Positions 54,029-62,770 are shown, counted from the first letter of the stretch. The stretch: 64,000 bases of DNA from Halorubrum aquaticum (GCF_900113615.1 NZ_FOPZ01000015.1:20103-84102); one strand, 5' to 3'. Translations and numbers: made by a program. The notes: generated by a model from the letters alone, not told the origin.

Positions 54029-55066
54029 TTAGATCTGGAGCCCCTCCTCCATGAGGTGGATCAGTTGCTCTCGGGGGTCTATGTACTCCTGAAGTTCGCT
54101 ATCGATCCGTTGCATGACGTGAGGTAGTGTTTGCGGGTCAGAGAGGTCGTCTCTGAAACGGTGAGTCGCTTCCGATACGTCACTAGTATCGTACAGGTTA
54201 CGGACGAATGTCTGGAGTACCATCTCTTGCCACTCGTGTTCAACCTCGCCTTCTGCGTTTACGGCAGTCCCAGCACGAACGAGCAGTTGTACCCACACCC
54301 CGTAGCTCACTTGGTCAAGTATCACGTCACGCATCCGAGCTTCGGCCCCGACAGAGCCTCTACTCTGTAACACCTCGGCAATACGGGGATGGTCGGAGTT
54401 GATCCACAATTTAGGACGACCCTCGTTCCGGAAGTCGAGGTAGTATAGCTTGTTTCCATCCGGGAGGTGAGCATTTTGTGAGAACCGGACTCGCTCACCA
54501 TCGATGGCGGCTCGTTCTTCTTCCTCGCCGCCGTCAACGACGACGTAGTACAGCGTCCCACTGGCGACGCGGAAATTCTTCTGGTCGGCGTAATCGTTCG
54601 GCTCTTCTCTCGGGTGAGCTTCGGTACGAACGAGATACGGACGTAGCTCGACTGTTCCTCGGACAGTGTCCTTTGGAATTTCTAACTCGACGTCGTATTC
54701 ACCTGGTGTCGTGGGAGCTTCGGAGACGATGGTCCGATCACGGTAGATCGTCTCGTGACAGCGAATGGTGACGTAGAGTTTAGCCGGTGGCTGTGCCCGT
54801 TCGTCCTCTGGAAAGACTGCTTGGACCGTATCCTCGGGTAAGCGAAGTTCCCCGTTGAGAGTGAGGGTGGACCAATCTGATTCAGCACTACTGTCAGACG
54901 ACGACACGGCCGACGCGAGATCGATCTCGGTCTGTGACGGGTTCAGTTCGAGTGCTGTTCGCTCCCTGTCGTCAACAGCAAACGAATCCAGATCGAAACC
55001 CACTCCCTTATTTCGGTAGCTGAAGGGGAGTGTCGTAGTACGGTGTCGTTGAGAACGTCTGGTCAC
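54029..55066 (-). CDS. Beta-rich protein, second gene of GHKL operon, unknown
   Basis: 345 residues from a GTG start overlapping the ATPase stop (GTGA). After a basic start (TRRSQRHRTTTLPFSYRNKGVGFD) the middle is beta-rich (LYVTIRCHETIYRDRTIV, EYDVELEIPKDTVRGTVELRPYLVRTE, LYYVVVDGG, KLYYLDFRNEGRPKLWINSDHPRIAEVL), and the last 120 residues are helical (RMRDVILDQ-like, EMVLQTFVRNLYD). No known family was recognised. The tight coupling on both sides implies a fixed stoichiometry with the ATPase and the 229-residue protein. Confidence 0.7.
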   Translation of the reverse strand: MTRRSQRHRTTTLPFSYRNKGVGFDLDSFAVDDRERTALELNPSQTEIDLASAVSSSDSSAESDWSTLTLNGELRLPEDTVQAVFPEDERAQPPAKLYVTIRCHETIYRDRTIVSEAPTTPGEYDVELEIPKDTVRGTVELRPYLVRTEAHPREEPNDYADQKNFRVASGTLYYVVVDGGEEEERAAIDGERVRFSQNAHLPDGNKLYYLDFRNEGRPKLWINSDHPRIAEVLQSRGSVGAEARMRDVILDQVSYGVWVQLLVRAGTAVNAEGEVEHEWQEMVLQTFVRNLYDTSDVSEATHRFRDDLSDPQTLPHVMQRIDSELQEYIDPREQLIHLMEEGLQI

Positions 55067-56967
55067 GCTTGACCCTCCTCGGGTGTCTGTAACTCGGCGA
55101 GTATCTCTAATTGTGTCGCACCGACATCACCGCGTACCAAGTCCGCGGGTTCGTCGGAATGGGAACTGCCGGAGAACGAGAGTTCGTCTACCTCTTCGTT
55201 CACGACGAGGTGAACACATCCCTCGTCGTACGACACGGTTACGCCGGATTGTTCGATCTTGATGGTGTCGATGGGGATGTCGTCGTAACGCGATCCATCC
55301 TCGCCAACACCGGTGAGTGAGATGTCGGCACTCCATCCGTCGAACTCTTCTGGGAGTACTTTAATTCGACCAGAGATCTCCCACGCATCGCCGTCGAAGC
55401 GGGACGAACTGTCGATCTCGAAGACGGGATCGGCGGCCGATGTCGTGGATCGGGGATTCCCGCCCCCGTGAATCGGGAACCTGTTCAGAACGTTGTCCGA
55501 GAGAGAGTCGCCGTTGCTACCCTTCGAAACCAGGTGACGTAGCCCGTCGCGCAACGTTCCGAACATATCGTCGAGCGCCGTCCGGAATCCACGTTGGTAC
55601 TGCTCTCGGAGGTTCTCGGTGGATTCCCACTCGTCGTGCTCGGGTGGTTCAGAGAACCGTAGGAACCGGTCGATCTCCCGATCACTGTCTGATGGAGTCC
55701 CTTCCGACCGCGCTTCGCCAGCTGCCAACACACCGAAGAAGTTCCGGTCACCGTAGGCGACACGACTCTGGTCGTAGTACTTGACGACCATCCCCGCTCC
55801 CCGGAAGAGCGCTACGTTGTTCAGGTACGTATCGTCATCTGCAGGGGATGCGAGGCGAGCCGACAACCGAACCGAACCGTCGGGAGTCTCGGTTCCATCG
55901 GCACGTGGCGGGAGATTAACTGGAATATCAAGGCCAGCAACGTCTCCGGCGTCAATCAACGTCTGAGAGTCCGTAGTTCTCTCTTCGTAGGCCTGGACGA
56001 ACGGTCGGATCGACGGGACGCTCTCGACGTCGGCAGTCAGCGTGTCGTCGGGGGTTTCGACTGTAATTTCGATGTCACCCCGGTAGATGGCTGGCCAGAA
56101 GTACTTGACAGAAGCATCAACGAATTCCTGTGCGAGGTCTTCGACGTCCGGTCGCTCGTCCCGTGTCGGATCCTGGAACTCTACGACCATAGCGCTCGTT
56201 CCACTGACAGGGGACCGTTCTACGTGTAGTTGTTCTGCAAGCCGTGACGCGCGTTCTCCCCAGAAGGACTCTGGACGCGGACCATCGTCTGTCCCGATAG
56301 GCTGGCAGAGCCACCCTGCCCCTTGATACGTCGTATCGTCTTCTGGGAGCTGGTGTGTGGGGAACTTAGAGCGAGCGATGAGTCGCGGAGAGTTGTCTTC
56401 ACGCTCACCGTGAGCGAGGTGTGAGTTGAAAACCACCGTCGAAGCACTTGAGAACGTCCAGAGTACGGACTTTCCGAGACCGTACGAGCCGCCCGCGGTG
56501 TCGTCTTGCTTGCTGCTGTAGAGTTCGTCGCGGACTAGCGCGGCGTAGTTCGAGTCTTCGTCCCAACTTCCGGTTAAGCCGGTGGTGTTTCTGTCTTCTA
56601 CGACGAGGAGACGAAGTTCGGCATCGGAGTCGTTAACTCGCTTGACAACCCGTTCGTAGCGACGACCGTTATGTGTGTCTGCGACCGCTCGCGTACGTTC
56701 GCCGAGTCCGTCGCTCCAGCCGAGTGCTTCCAGAAACTCCTCTTTCTCGTCACCGGTGAGTGTAACGAAACGGAATGTCACTTCGACCGGATCGCCGTTT
56801 GGGAGGCCTTGGTCGTTCGCGTTTTGAAGTACCTCACGAACGAACGACTCGGAGTCGTGGTCAACGGCGTGCTTGGTCGGATCGTCGCCGTAGCGTGGTG
56901 CCCCAGGCCCACCACTGAAGAAAAACCACTCAGCCGCTTCGTTCATTTGAATCTGTTCCTGATCCAT
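55063..56967 (-). CDS. GHKL-type ATPase (MORC/MutL-like), first gene of three-gene operon
   Basis: 634 residues. The N-terminal 180 residues hold the three Bergerat-fold motifs: FVREVLQNANDQG (Glu and Asn of motif N, about 43-54), LLVVEDRNTTGLTG (motif DxGxG-like, about 120-133) and GGSYGLGKSVLW (lid GxxGxG, about 159-170). The lid with GLGKS is close to that of MORC, MutL and HSP90-like proteins found in restriction loci. The middle resembles an S5-fold domain, and the C-terminus is beta-rich (WSADISLTGVGEDGSRYD). Such ATPases probably clamp DNA and signal to effectors. Divergently transcribed from the C5 methyltransferase 192 bases away. Confidence 0.8.
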   Translation of the reverse strand: MDQEQIQMNEAAEWFFFSGGPGAPRYGDDPTKHAVDHDSESFVREVLQNANDQGLPNGDPVEVTFRFVTLTGDEKEEFLEALGWSDGLGERTRAVADTHNGRRYERVVKRVNDSDAELRLLVVEDRNTTGLTGSWDEDSNYAALVRDELYSSKQDDTAGGSYGLGKSVLWTFSSASTVVFNSHLAHGEREDNSPRLIARSKFPTHQLPEDDTTYQGAGWLCQPIGTDDGPRPESFWGERASRLAEQLHVERSPVSGTSAMVVEFQDPTRDERPDVEDLAQEFVDASVKYFWPAIYRGDIEITVETPDDTLTADVESVPSIRPFVQAYEERTTDSQTLIDAGDVAGLDIPVNLPPRADGTETPDGSVRLSARLASPADDDTYLNNVALFRGAGMVVKYYDQSRVAYGDRNFFGVLAAGEARSEGTPSDSDREIDRFLRFSEPPEHDEWESTENLREQYQRGFRTALDDMFGTLRDGLRHLVSKGSNGDSLSDNVLNRFPIHGGGNPRSTTSAADPVFEIDSSSRFDGDAWEISGRIKVLPEEFDGWSADISLTGVGEDGSRYDDIPIDTIKIEQSGVTVSYDEGCVHLVVNEEVDELSFSGSSHSDEPADLVRGDVGATQLEILAELQTPEEGQA

Positions 56968-57159
56968 GTTATAAACTGGTATGTTCGTACGAAACTACGA
57001 CTACCTAGTTAGTATTACTGTTACGCGTCGATGGTCCCATCGGTAGGAACGAACAGAAGTTCTAATCGGGCGACACCGACGCACTCTCCGTACGGTGAAA
57101 GATCGCCCGGTTGGTATTATTGCCGAATGCTTATGTGATGATACGCAGGAAAGAGAGTT
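56968..57159. promoter_or_regulatory. Divergent promoter region between GHKL operon and methyltransferase
   Basis: 192 bases with A/T-rich stretches near both starts (ttataaac just upstream of the GHKL ATG on the minus side; ttattgccg and atgcttatgtgatg on the plus side). A shared control region for the GHKL operon and the methyltransferase is suggested by layout only. Confidence 0.35.
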
Positions 57160-58275
57160 ATGAAGGTAGCTGCAGTGGATTTATTCTGCGGTGCTGGTGG
57201 ACTCAGTTATGGGCTCCAACAATCCGGTATCTCGGTCGTCGCAGGGATCGACAAAGACCCGGACTGTAAGTACCCGTACGAACAGAATATCGACGGCGAA
57301 TACGTCAGAGCAGACGTTCACGCACTGGCACAAGACCCCGAACCGATCGCGCAGATGTACCCGTGGGACGCGGATCTAAAGGTCCTCGCGGCCTGCGCGC
57401 CTTGTCAACCGTACTCCACGATGGGGCACTCAAAGGGGAAAGGCCACGAGGACCACCAAAAGTGGGGACTATTGAACGAGGTATCACGAATCGTAGAGTA
57501 CGTCGAACCGGACGTGGTGGTCACCGAGAACGTACTCCAAGTGAAACAAGAGGACGGCGTTTACGATTCGTTCATAGAGAGCCTGGAATCCCAGGGCTAT
57601 CACGTCAACAGTGACGAGAACAAGAATGTCTACGGTCCTGAATACGGGATTCCACAGAAGCGGAAGCGGTGGGTGGTTATGGCCTCCAAGCGAGGTCCTC
57701 TCTCTCTGCCTGAGCCACCGATACAGAACGAGGACGACTACCCCACGGTCAAAGACACGATTGATCATCTGCCGCCAATCGAAGCAGGAGACGTCAGTGA
57801 CGAAAGCGACGTACACAGAGCACGTTCTCTCTCGGAAAAGAACCTTGAGCGTATCGATAACATGATGCCTGGCGGAGATTGGACTCTCTGGGAGGAGGAG
57901 AACCTTGACCATCTCCTCGCAGACTGCCACCGGAAGGCGAGTGGACGCTCGTACAAAGCGCCCTACAGTCGGATGCGGCCCGACGAACCCTCACCGACGA
58001 TAACGACGCAGTTCTACAACTACGGCAGTGGTCGCTTTGGACACTACGATACAGATCAGAATCGGGCACTCTCGATCCTCGAAGGAGCTCTGCTTCAGAC
58101 GTTTCCAGAAAATTACGAATTCTACAACGAATGGGAAGACGTCGGCGTGTCGAATCTGGGCCGGCTGATCGGTAACGCGGTTCCCCCGAAGCTCGGTGAG
58201 TACATGGGGCAGGCAATCCTCTCGCACGTGGGCGTGACAGTACCGTCTGTCAAGTCTACTGTTGCCGACGACTGA
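57160..58275 (+). CDS. drmMII: DNA (cytosine-5) methyltransferase, DISARM DrmMII-type
   Basis: 371 residues. All key C5-methyltransferase motifs are in order: VDLFCGAGGLSYGL (motif I), ACAPCQPYSTMG with catalytic Cys (motif IV, about residue 80), VVTENVLQV (motif VI), IPQKRKRWVVMAS (motif VIII), and LGRLIGNAVPPKLG (motifs IX/X); the target-recognition part lies at about 185-280. It makes 5-methylcytosine in a short site that cannot be read from the sequence. Class 2 DISARM uses such an enzyme to mark host DNA. Here it is 8 kb from drmC and next to the GHKL operon, so it could serve either. Glycosylase gene follows after 8 bases. Confidence 0.92.
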   Translation: MKVAAVDLFCGAGGLSYGLQQSGISVVAGIDKDPDCKYPYEQNIDGEYVRADVHALAQDPEPIAQMYPWDADLKVLAACAPCQPYSTMGHSKGKGHEDHQKWGLLNEVSRIVEYVEPDVVVTENVLQVKQEDGVYDSFIESLESQGYHVNSDENKNVYGPEYGIPQKRKRWVVMASKRGPLSLPEPPIQNEDDYPTVKDTIDHLPPIEAGDVSDESDVHRARSLSEKNLERIDNMMPGGDWTLWEEENLDHLLADCHRKASGRSYKAPYSRMRPDEPSPTITTQFYNYGSGRFGHYDTDQNRALSILEGALLQTFPENYEFYNEWEDVGVSNLGRLIGNAVPPKLGEYMGQAILSHVGVTVPSVKSTVADD

Positions 58276-58283
58276 GAGAGCTG

Positions 58284-58844
58284 ATGTCGTCTGAGGTGGA
58301 GCGTCGGTTTCGGGTAGATCTGCTCGAATGGGGGAAAGAGAACCGCCGCGAGTACCCGTGGCGGGAATCGAATCGGACACTGTATGAGGTGTTCGTAGCG
58401 AAGTTCTTCCTGACACAAACGCCGGCTGACAACGTCGCGGCGGTCTATCCAAGATTCCTGGAACGGTTCCCCACGCTGGACGCGATAGCAAAGGCCAGTG
58501 AGGATGAACTCGTCGAAGCTATTGTGCCTCTGGGATTCCAAAATATGCGTGCAGGGGCACTGAAGCAGATCGCCTCCAAGCACGACCACCTACCTACCGA
58601 GCCAGAGTCGTTGATGGAACTTCCGCGGGTGGGCCGGTACGTGGCGAACGCCACGCTGTGTTTCGCCCGTGGTGATCAGTTGCCAGTACTCGACAGGAAC
58701 GTTGAGAGAGTATACAGTCGGGTGTTTCGAGACACTTGGCCCGAGGCAGAATCAGATCAGCTAGCTTTCACGAAGAGACTGGTTCCTAGTGAGGCCCGTT
58801 CGTACAATCTCGCTCTACTTGACCTCGGTGCGTTGGTTTGTTAG
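58284..58844 (+). CDS. HhH-GPD DNA glycosylase (T:G-mismatch type), interrupted by UAG in the Fe-S loop
   Basis: 186 residues as read to the TAG at 58842-58844. The helix-hairpin-helix LPRVGRYVANATLCFA and catalytic Asp137 in PVLDRNVERVYSR identify the endonuclease III superfamily. Tyr119 replaces the catalytic Lys of endonuclease III, as in thermophile T:G mismatch glycosylases (Mig) encoded beside C5 methyltransferases, which repair deaminated 5-methylcytosine. The frame stops directly after VC, the first Cys of the 4Fe-4S loop. Past the TAG the same frame continues KEPLCEQCFAREYCVYFQEP to a second TAG at 58905-58907, supplying the other three Cys. Either a nonsense mutation or a sequencing error; probably inactive if real. 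Confidence 0.85.
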   Translation: MSSEVERRFRVDLLEWGKENRREYPWRESNRTLYEVFVAKFFLTQTPADNVAAVYPRFLERFPTLDAIAKASEDELVEAIVPLGFQNMRAGALKQIASKHDHLPTEPESLMELPRVGRYVANATLCFARGDQLPVLDRNVERVYSRVFRDTWPEAESDQLAFTKRLVPSEARSYNLALLDLGALVC

Positions 58845-58962
58845 AAAGAGCCACTGTGTGAGCAGTGTTTCGCCCGCGAGTACTGTGTCTACTTCCAAGA
58901 ACCGTAGGGCGGATGTAGCTTTCTCGGAGGAGATGCGTGATTTGGCTATGGTCCAGTATCGG

Positions 58963-59376
58963 TTACCGATCCTCTGTTAATTCTAGGGTGATTGCGTGGA
59001 TTACGATCTCCTCAGTAGCTGAAGCCGTGTAACTGCCTGGAAGATAATCGGGCATATCGTTGCTATGCTGAACATCTATGTGGCGTGGTAGTACGAAGTC
59101 GGCAATCCGCTGTTTTACTTCTGTCCAGTCTGGATCATCGACGTTTGACTGGACACGGTAATATGCTGCATCTGCGAATTTCGCCTGCTGTTCAACACCA
59201 TCATAGTGGTGATCATAGTACGTGTCCTGCGCCCAGTCCCAGACCTGATCCCACTCCCAGGCGGCCTCTTCCTGATCGCCCAACTCCCTTGAACACACCT
59301 CTTTTGTATCCTGTTTTAATTCGTCATACTGACTGAATTGGTTTGTAAGCTCATTTGGTTCGTAGGTTGGGCTCAT
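58963..59376 (-). CDS. Hypothetical protein (137 residues)
   Basis: 137 residues, acidic and rich in Trp, Tyr and Gln (EEAAWEWDQVWDWAQDTYYDHHYDGVEQ), with a strand-rich end (SATEEIVIHAITLELTE). A TATA-like aaataata lies about 25 nt upstream on the minus strand, which supports a real gene. It is transcribed against its neighbours and shows no motif I recognise. It could be an antitoxin, a regulator or an anti-defence remnant; nothing in the sequence decides. Confidence 0.5.
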   Translation of the reverse strand: MSPTYEPNELTNQFSQYDELKQDTKEVCSRELGDQEEAAWEWDQVWDWAQDTYYDHHYDGVEQQAKFADAAYYRVQSNVDDPDWTEVKQRIADFVLPRHIDVQHSNDMPDYLPGSYTASATEEIVIHAITLELTEDR

Positions 59377-59661
59377 ACGCTTCTATTATTTCAAGGGGTA
59401 ATGGTAGTGGCGACTGACCCGAAAATAGCTCGCTGACTACCCTCACTGTATGAATCACGGCGAATTCCTAATATCTATTATCTCCCACGATGGCAAGCTT
59501 GAGTTCTGCTAACCCCTATCGAAATTCAGATGGAGAGTTTAAACAGAGTCGCCGTCTAAGCGCACAACAGTGAGACTCTACGCGCACTCTACATCGGTGT
59601 GCTCTACGGGAATCTCTCTTGACACCCCCGAGAGCACTGAACACGGGATAGGTGATCCCGT

Positions 59662-60438
59662 ATGACTTCGAACGGAGACACCACACGCGAAGAACCCCTC
59701 ATCCTCCACTGTTTCGCGGACTACGGAACAGAATCAGAGGTTCTCAGCGACTTCGGGAACGTGATTCGTGTCGGAATTGATCCCAAGGATACGAACGAAA
59801 GTACACCCATCAAGGCCGACGCCCACATTGAGGACAAGGAGTGGGACCTTCCGATTAAGGACGATATCACGTTCGATCTCGGACTGTTCCACCCGGTTTG
59901 CTCACGGTGGGCGGCGACGACGAGCATCTCTGGTGATCCCGACGAACACGAGAACATGATCCCGAGTGCACGAATGCTCGCGGAGAAGTACTGTGATCAC
60001 CACATCATCGAAAACGTTCCGCGCGCACCGCTTGATGACCCCACCGTGCTGAACGGACGGATGTTCGGCATGCCGATCGAGTACAAGCGTGCTTTCGAGA
60101 CCTCGTTTGAAGTCCCACAACCTCCTCGTTTGAAGCGTCTCCTGACGACAGATGGACCGTCAGACAGAGCCGAGACCTCGTCGTTCTTCTTCTCTGAACG
60201 ATCCAAAGAGTGGTGGGCGGCAGTCAAAAATTACTCACCGAGGCCGTACCCGAAGAGCCACCTAGCGAAGAACGCGATTCCCGCGCCATTCATCTACTAC
60301 TTGATCCGGCTGTGGTTGATGGTCTATGAAGACGAGCAAGGAATCTCGGAGGGTCGAGTGGACTACACCGACTACGACGAGCGAATGGACACCAAGCGCA
60401 AAAGTGAGGACAACCGCCAGTTGAACGAATTCCGATGA
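59662..60438 (+). CDS. Divergent DNA cytosine-methyltransferase-like protein
   Basis: 258 residues. The order of motifs is that of small C5-methyltransferase-like proteins: LILHCFADYGTESEVLSDFG in place of motif I (no FxGxG), VGIDPKD (motif II-like), then FDLGLFHPVCSRWAATTS, where HPVCS stands in for PPCQ (Cys at about 80), and HHIIENVPRAPLDDPTVLNGRMFGM for the ENV motif with FETSFEV after it. The usual large target-recognition domain is absent, as in some phage enzymes. Activity on DNA is plausible but uncertain because motif I is altered. Its end overlaps the GIY-YIG gene (ATGA), so the two are a unit. Confidence 0.7.
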   Translation: MTSNGDTTREEPLILHCFADYGTESEVLSDFGNVIRVGIDPKDTNESTPIKADAHIEDKEWDLPIKDDITFDLGLFHPVCSRWAATTSISGDPDEHENMIPSARMLAEKYCDHHIIENVPRAPLDDPTVLNGRMFGMPIEYKRAFETSFEVPQPPRLKRLLTTDGPSDRAETSSFFFSERSKEWWAAVKNYSPRPYPKSHLAKNAIPAPFIYYLIRLWLMVYEDEQGISEGRVDYTDYDERMDTKRKSEDNRQLNEFR

Positions 60439-61961
60439 GCGACAACGAGTGTCACGTGTATCAGGATCGGAGGGTTAACACATCGTACGTCGGAGATCCG
60501 TTCGTGGGAGTTCCTGTATCCCGTGACATCGTTGAGTCGGTCGCTGCCCAGCATTCTATTGAAGCCGATTCACTTGCGAGAGCACTACGAGAAGTACGAA
60601 ACAAGTCCCTGATTGGTACTGAGATCCTGTTCACGGGGTTCGACCCTCTTCCGGTTGGACGGAACGACGACGGGCTGTTGTATGTACTGGCCGAGGCAGA
60701 CGGATGTTGGGATGCAGCCGCCGATCAAATTGGACTCACCGAAGACGGTCGAGACGCCGTAGCGACCGCTCATGACCGACAGGTCAAAAAGGCGGTTGGA
60801 GACGACGAAGAGTGGATCAGTAGTGGGTTCGTCGTCTCGTGTTCAGAGTTCCCCACAGACGCTATCGACGACATTGTCACGGTGGTGGGCAAGACACGAC
60901 TGACGAATCGACAGGCAACGATATGGATCCTTTCACAGTACGTCCCCGGTAGTGACGCAATTGCTCGAATCCTCTCGGTCCCCGACTCCATTGTTCGGTC
61001 GGATCTTGCCACCGTTGACCGGACTACACGACGGAGTGCGGAGGAGACGCGAACTCTCGACGTCCCTGGACCACTTACTAGACTCGAACCAGATCCTCAG
61101 TCCTCAACCTGGATGGGACTCGGTTGGTCGAGATGGTTCGACCTTCGAGACTGGGAAACGCTCCGAAAAGAACTACCCCGCCGACCAGGCCTCTACCGAG
61201 TTAGACACTCCAGACTCCCGGGTTTGATGTACATCGGAGAGTCGGGAGCGGAAGGAGGTGTTCGACAGCGCGTAGGGCTTGGTCTATCAGCCGGGGTGAA
61301 CGAGGCGGATCGACAGACCGGAGACAAACACGGTGCCGCCCGTCCACTCCGGCGAATTACTGATGTTGTGGGTGGGCAAATGGAGGTTTCTGTTTCGACA
61401 CCCCCGATATCCTCGAATCGGAGACACCGCCGTGCTATCGAGGCGACTTTGGTGGCGATTTGTCGTCGAGAAGTTGGGTGGACTCCTATGGTCCAACTGA
61501 ACCGAGAGCCTGCTGAACACGTGAGTGGCTCCTACGACGAGTTGGAGCAAGAGCTAAAGCACATCTCAGAACAGACTTCGTACACTGTACCGACGTGGCA
61601 GCCCTGGCGTGACGTGACTGCCCCACGCTGGCTGGGACTCGACTGGACAGAGGCCCGCCCACTCTCTGAGCGAGACATGATCGATAGTGGCGGAGTTCAT
61701 GCGTTCCGACTGTGGCGAGAAGATACAACGGGAGAACGGTGGAATCGAACAATCCAAGAGATGGGTACGACCAGATCGATATCAAGTCGCCTGTTCAAAC
61801 TGCAGAACGAGTATGGGGACGACGTGTGTTTCTCTGTCGTCAACCTTGACGGACTAAGCTCTGACACACAACGTCGTTCTCGTGAACTCGACGAAGCTCG
61901 CCACGATCTCATCGGCGCACATTACTTGGCTACTGGCGTTCCCCCAGAGGCACAGTTTTGA
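60435..61961 (+). CDS. GIY-YIG nuclease-like protein coupled to a methyltransferase-like gene
   Basis: 508 residues. The GIY-YIG core begins near residue 249: RRPGLYRVRHSRLPGLMYIGESG gives the GLY and YIG strands, GVRQRVGLGLSAG the Arg, RRAIEATLVAICRREVG the Glu, and PMVQLNREPAEH the Asn. The N-terminal 240 residues contain helix-turn-helix-like stretches (GKTRLTNRQATIWILSQY, SIEADSLARALREVRNKS); the C-terminal 150 residues are unassigned. As an ATGA-coupled partner of a methyltransferase-like protein it resembles a restriction-modification pair. The nuclease function is inferred from the motif set. Confidence 0.7.
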   Translation: MSDNECHVYQDRRVNTSYVGDPFVGVPVSRDIVESVAAQHSIEADSLARALREVRNKSLIGTEILFTGFDPLPVGRNDDGLLYVLAEADGCWDAAADQIGLTEDGRDAVATAHDRQVKKAVGDDEEWISSGFVVSCSEFPTDAIDDIVTVVGKTRLTNRQATIWILSQYVPGSDAIARILSVPDSIVRSDLATVDRTTRRSAEETRTLDVPGPLTRLEPDPQSSTWMGLGWSRWFDLRDWETLRKELPRRPGLYRVRHSRLPGLMYIGESGAEGGVRQRVGLGLSAGVNEADRQTGDKHGAARPLRRITDVVGGQMEVSVSTPPISSNRRHRRAIEATLVAICRREVGWTPMVQLNREPAEHVSGSYDELEQELKHISEQTSYTVPTWQPWRDVTAPRWLGLDWTEARPLSERDMIDSGGVHAFRLWREDTTGERWNRTIQEMGTTRSISSRLFKLQNEYGDDVCFSVVNLDGLSSDTQRRSRELDEARHDLIGAHYLATGVPPEAQF

Positions 61962-62037
61962 CTTCAACCAGTAATCTGTTGAAATCATTGGGGAGGGGGT
62001 AACACTTTGGACGCCCTTGGTGTTAGGTACAAGTTGA

Positions 62038-62046
62038 CGATTTATC
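62038..62046 (+). promoter_or_regulatory. TATA-like box of the 139-residue gene
   Basis: cgatttatc centred about 28 nt before ATG 62070; leaderless spacing. Confidence 0.4.
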
Positions 62047-62069
62047 ACCACTGATGTCTTAACAATTGT

Positions 62070-62489
62070 ATGAGTCAAGCAGCGGTTCAACACGACCAAG
62101 GCCAGTATGGATCTCCGAGGGCAGCGTACAACAACCTCACTGAAGTAATCGCAGAGGTTGCCGTTGATTTGGAGCAGAACAACGAAGCAACATACTCGGT
62201 GGTGTGGAAAACCACTAACCACGACTACGGTTCAGAATATCGGGTTATCGACACGAAACCACTTGCGCTTGAGGAGACTCTCATCATTGAAGGGCAGAGC
62301 CGAGGTGGAAAATATCAGGTCGTTCCGAGGGGAAGCGGACCAGCAGTGGTACGCCACCTTCGCAAGGACGGAACCATCAGCTGGGAGGAGGAGGCGATTG
62401 AGCTGATAATCATGCAGGGTCAATTCAAATGGGAACCTGAGAAGGGTGTAACCATCATTGATAAAATACGTGAGCGACTCCCCCGGTGA
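62070..62489 (+). CDS. Hypothetical protein (139 residues)
   Basis: 139 residues: YNNLTEVIAEVAVDLEQNNEATYSVVWKTTNHDYGSEYRVIDTKPL at the N-terminal side, then a beta-rich middle and EEEAIELIIMQGQFKWEPEKGVTIIDKIRERL at the end. Its own TATA-like box and normal amino-acid composition support a real gene. No family or catalytic motif recognised. Last gene before the insertion sequence. Confidence 0.55.
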   Translation: MSQAAVQHDQGQYGSPRAAYNNLTEVIAEVAVDLEQNNEATYSVVWKTTNHDYGSEYRVIDTKPLALEETLIIEGQSRGGKYQVVPRGSGPAVVRHLRKDGTISWEEEAIELIIMQGQFKWEPEKGVTIIDKIRERLPR

Positions 62490-62570
62490 GTAGCCGTTAC
62501 TTCGCACGACCTATCTGACGTCTATCTCAGCCAGACACAGGCCTGAATAATAGCATTTCAACACCTATGA

Positions 62571-62770
62571 AAGCCTGCTAGCGCAACAAACCACGTCTGC
62601 GATACTATATTTTTCGCCGAGATCGATCCGAGCTTAGTCACGAGAGAGAAACCACACGCAGGCACGGAGATGGCTCAGGAACCAGCCGGCAGGCGGTCAG
62701 AACGTGAACGCGTTAGCTGTGGCTCACACCCGCTGCGACCGGCCGATGAGGGCCGCCGAGCCGGCGGCCC
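62571..62770 (-). ncRNA. Candidate bridge/seeker RNA region of the IS
   Basis: Noncoding segment downstream of the transposase, with a GC-rich hairpin next to the stop. IS1111-group elements encode their target-choosing RNA downstream of the transposase gene; this is the matching position. No RNA fold with paired target/donor loops could be verified by eye. Confidence 0.25.

Noticed and set aside
58842..58844. UAG in the glycosylase read as pyrrolysine
   Set aside because: No pyl genes or insertion context is visible, and haloarchaea of this type are not known to use pyrrolysine; a nonsense mutation or sequencing error is simpler.
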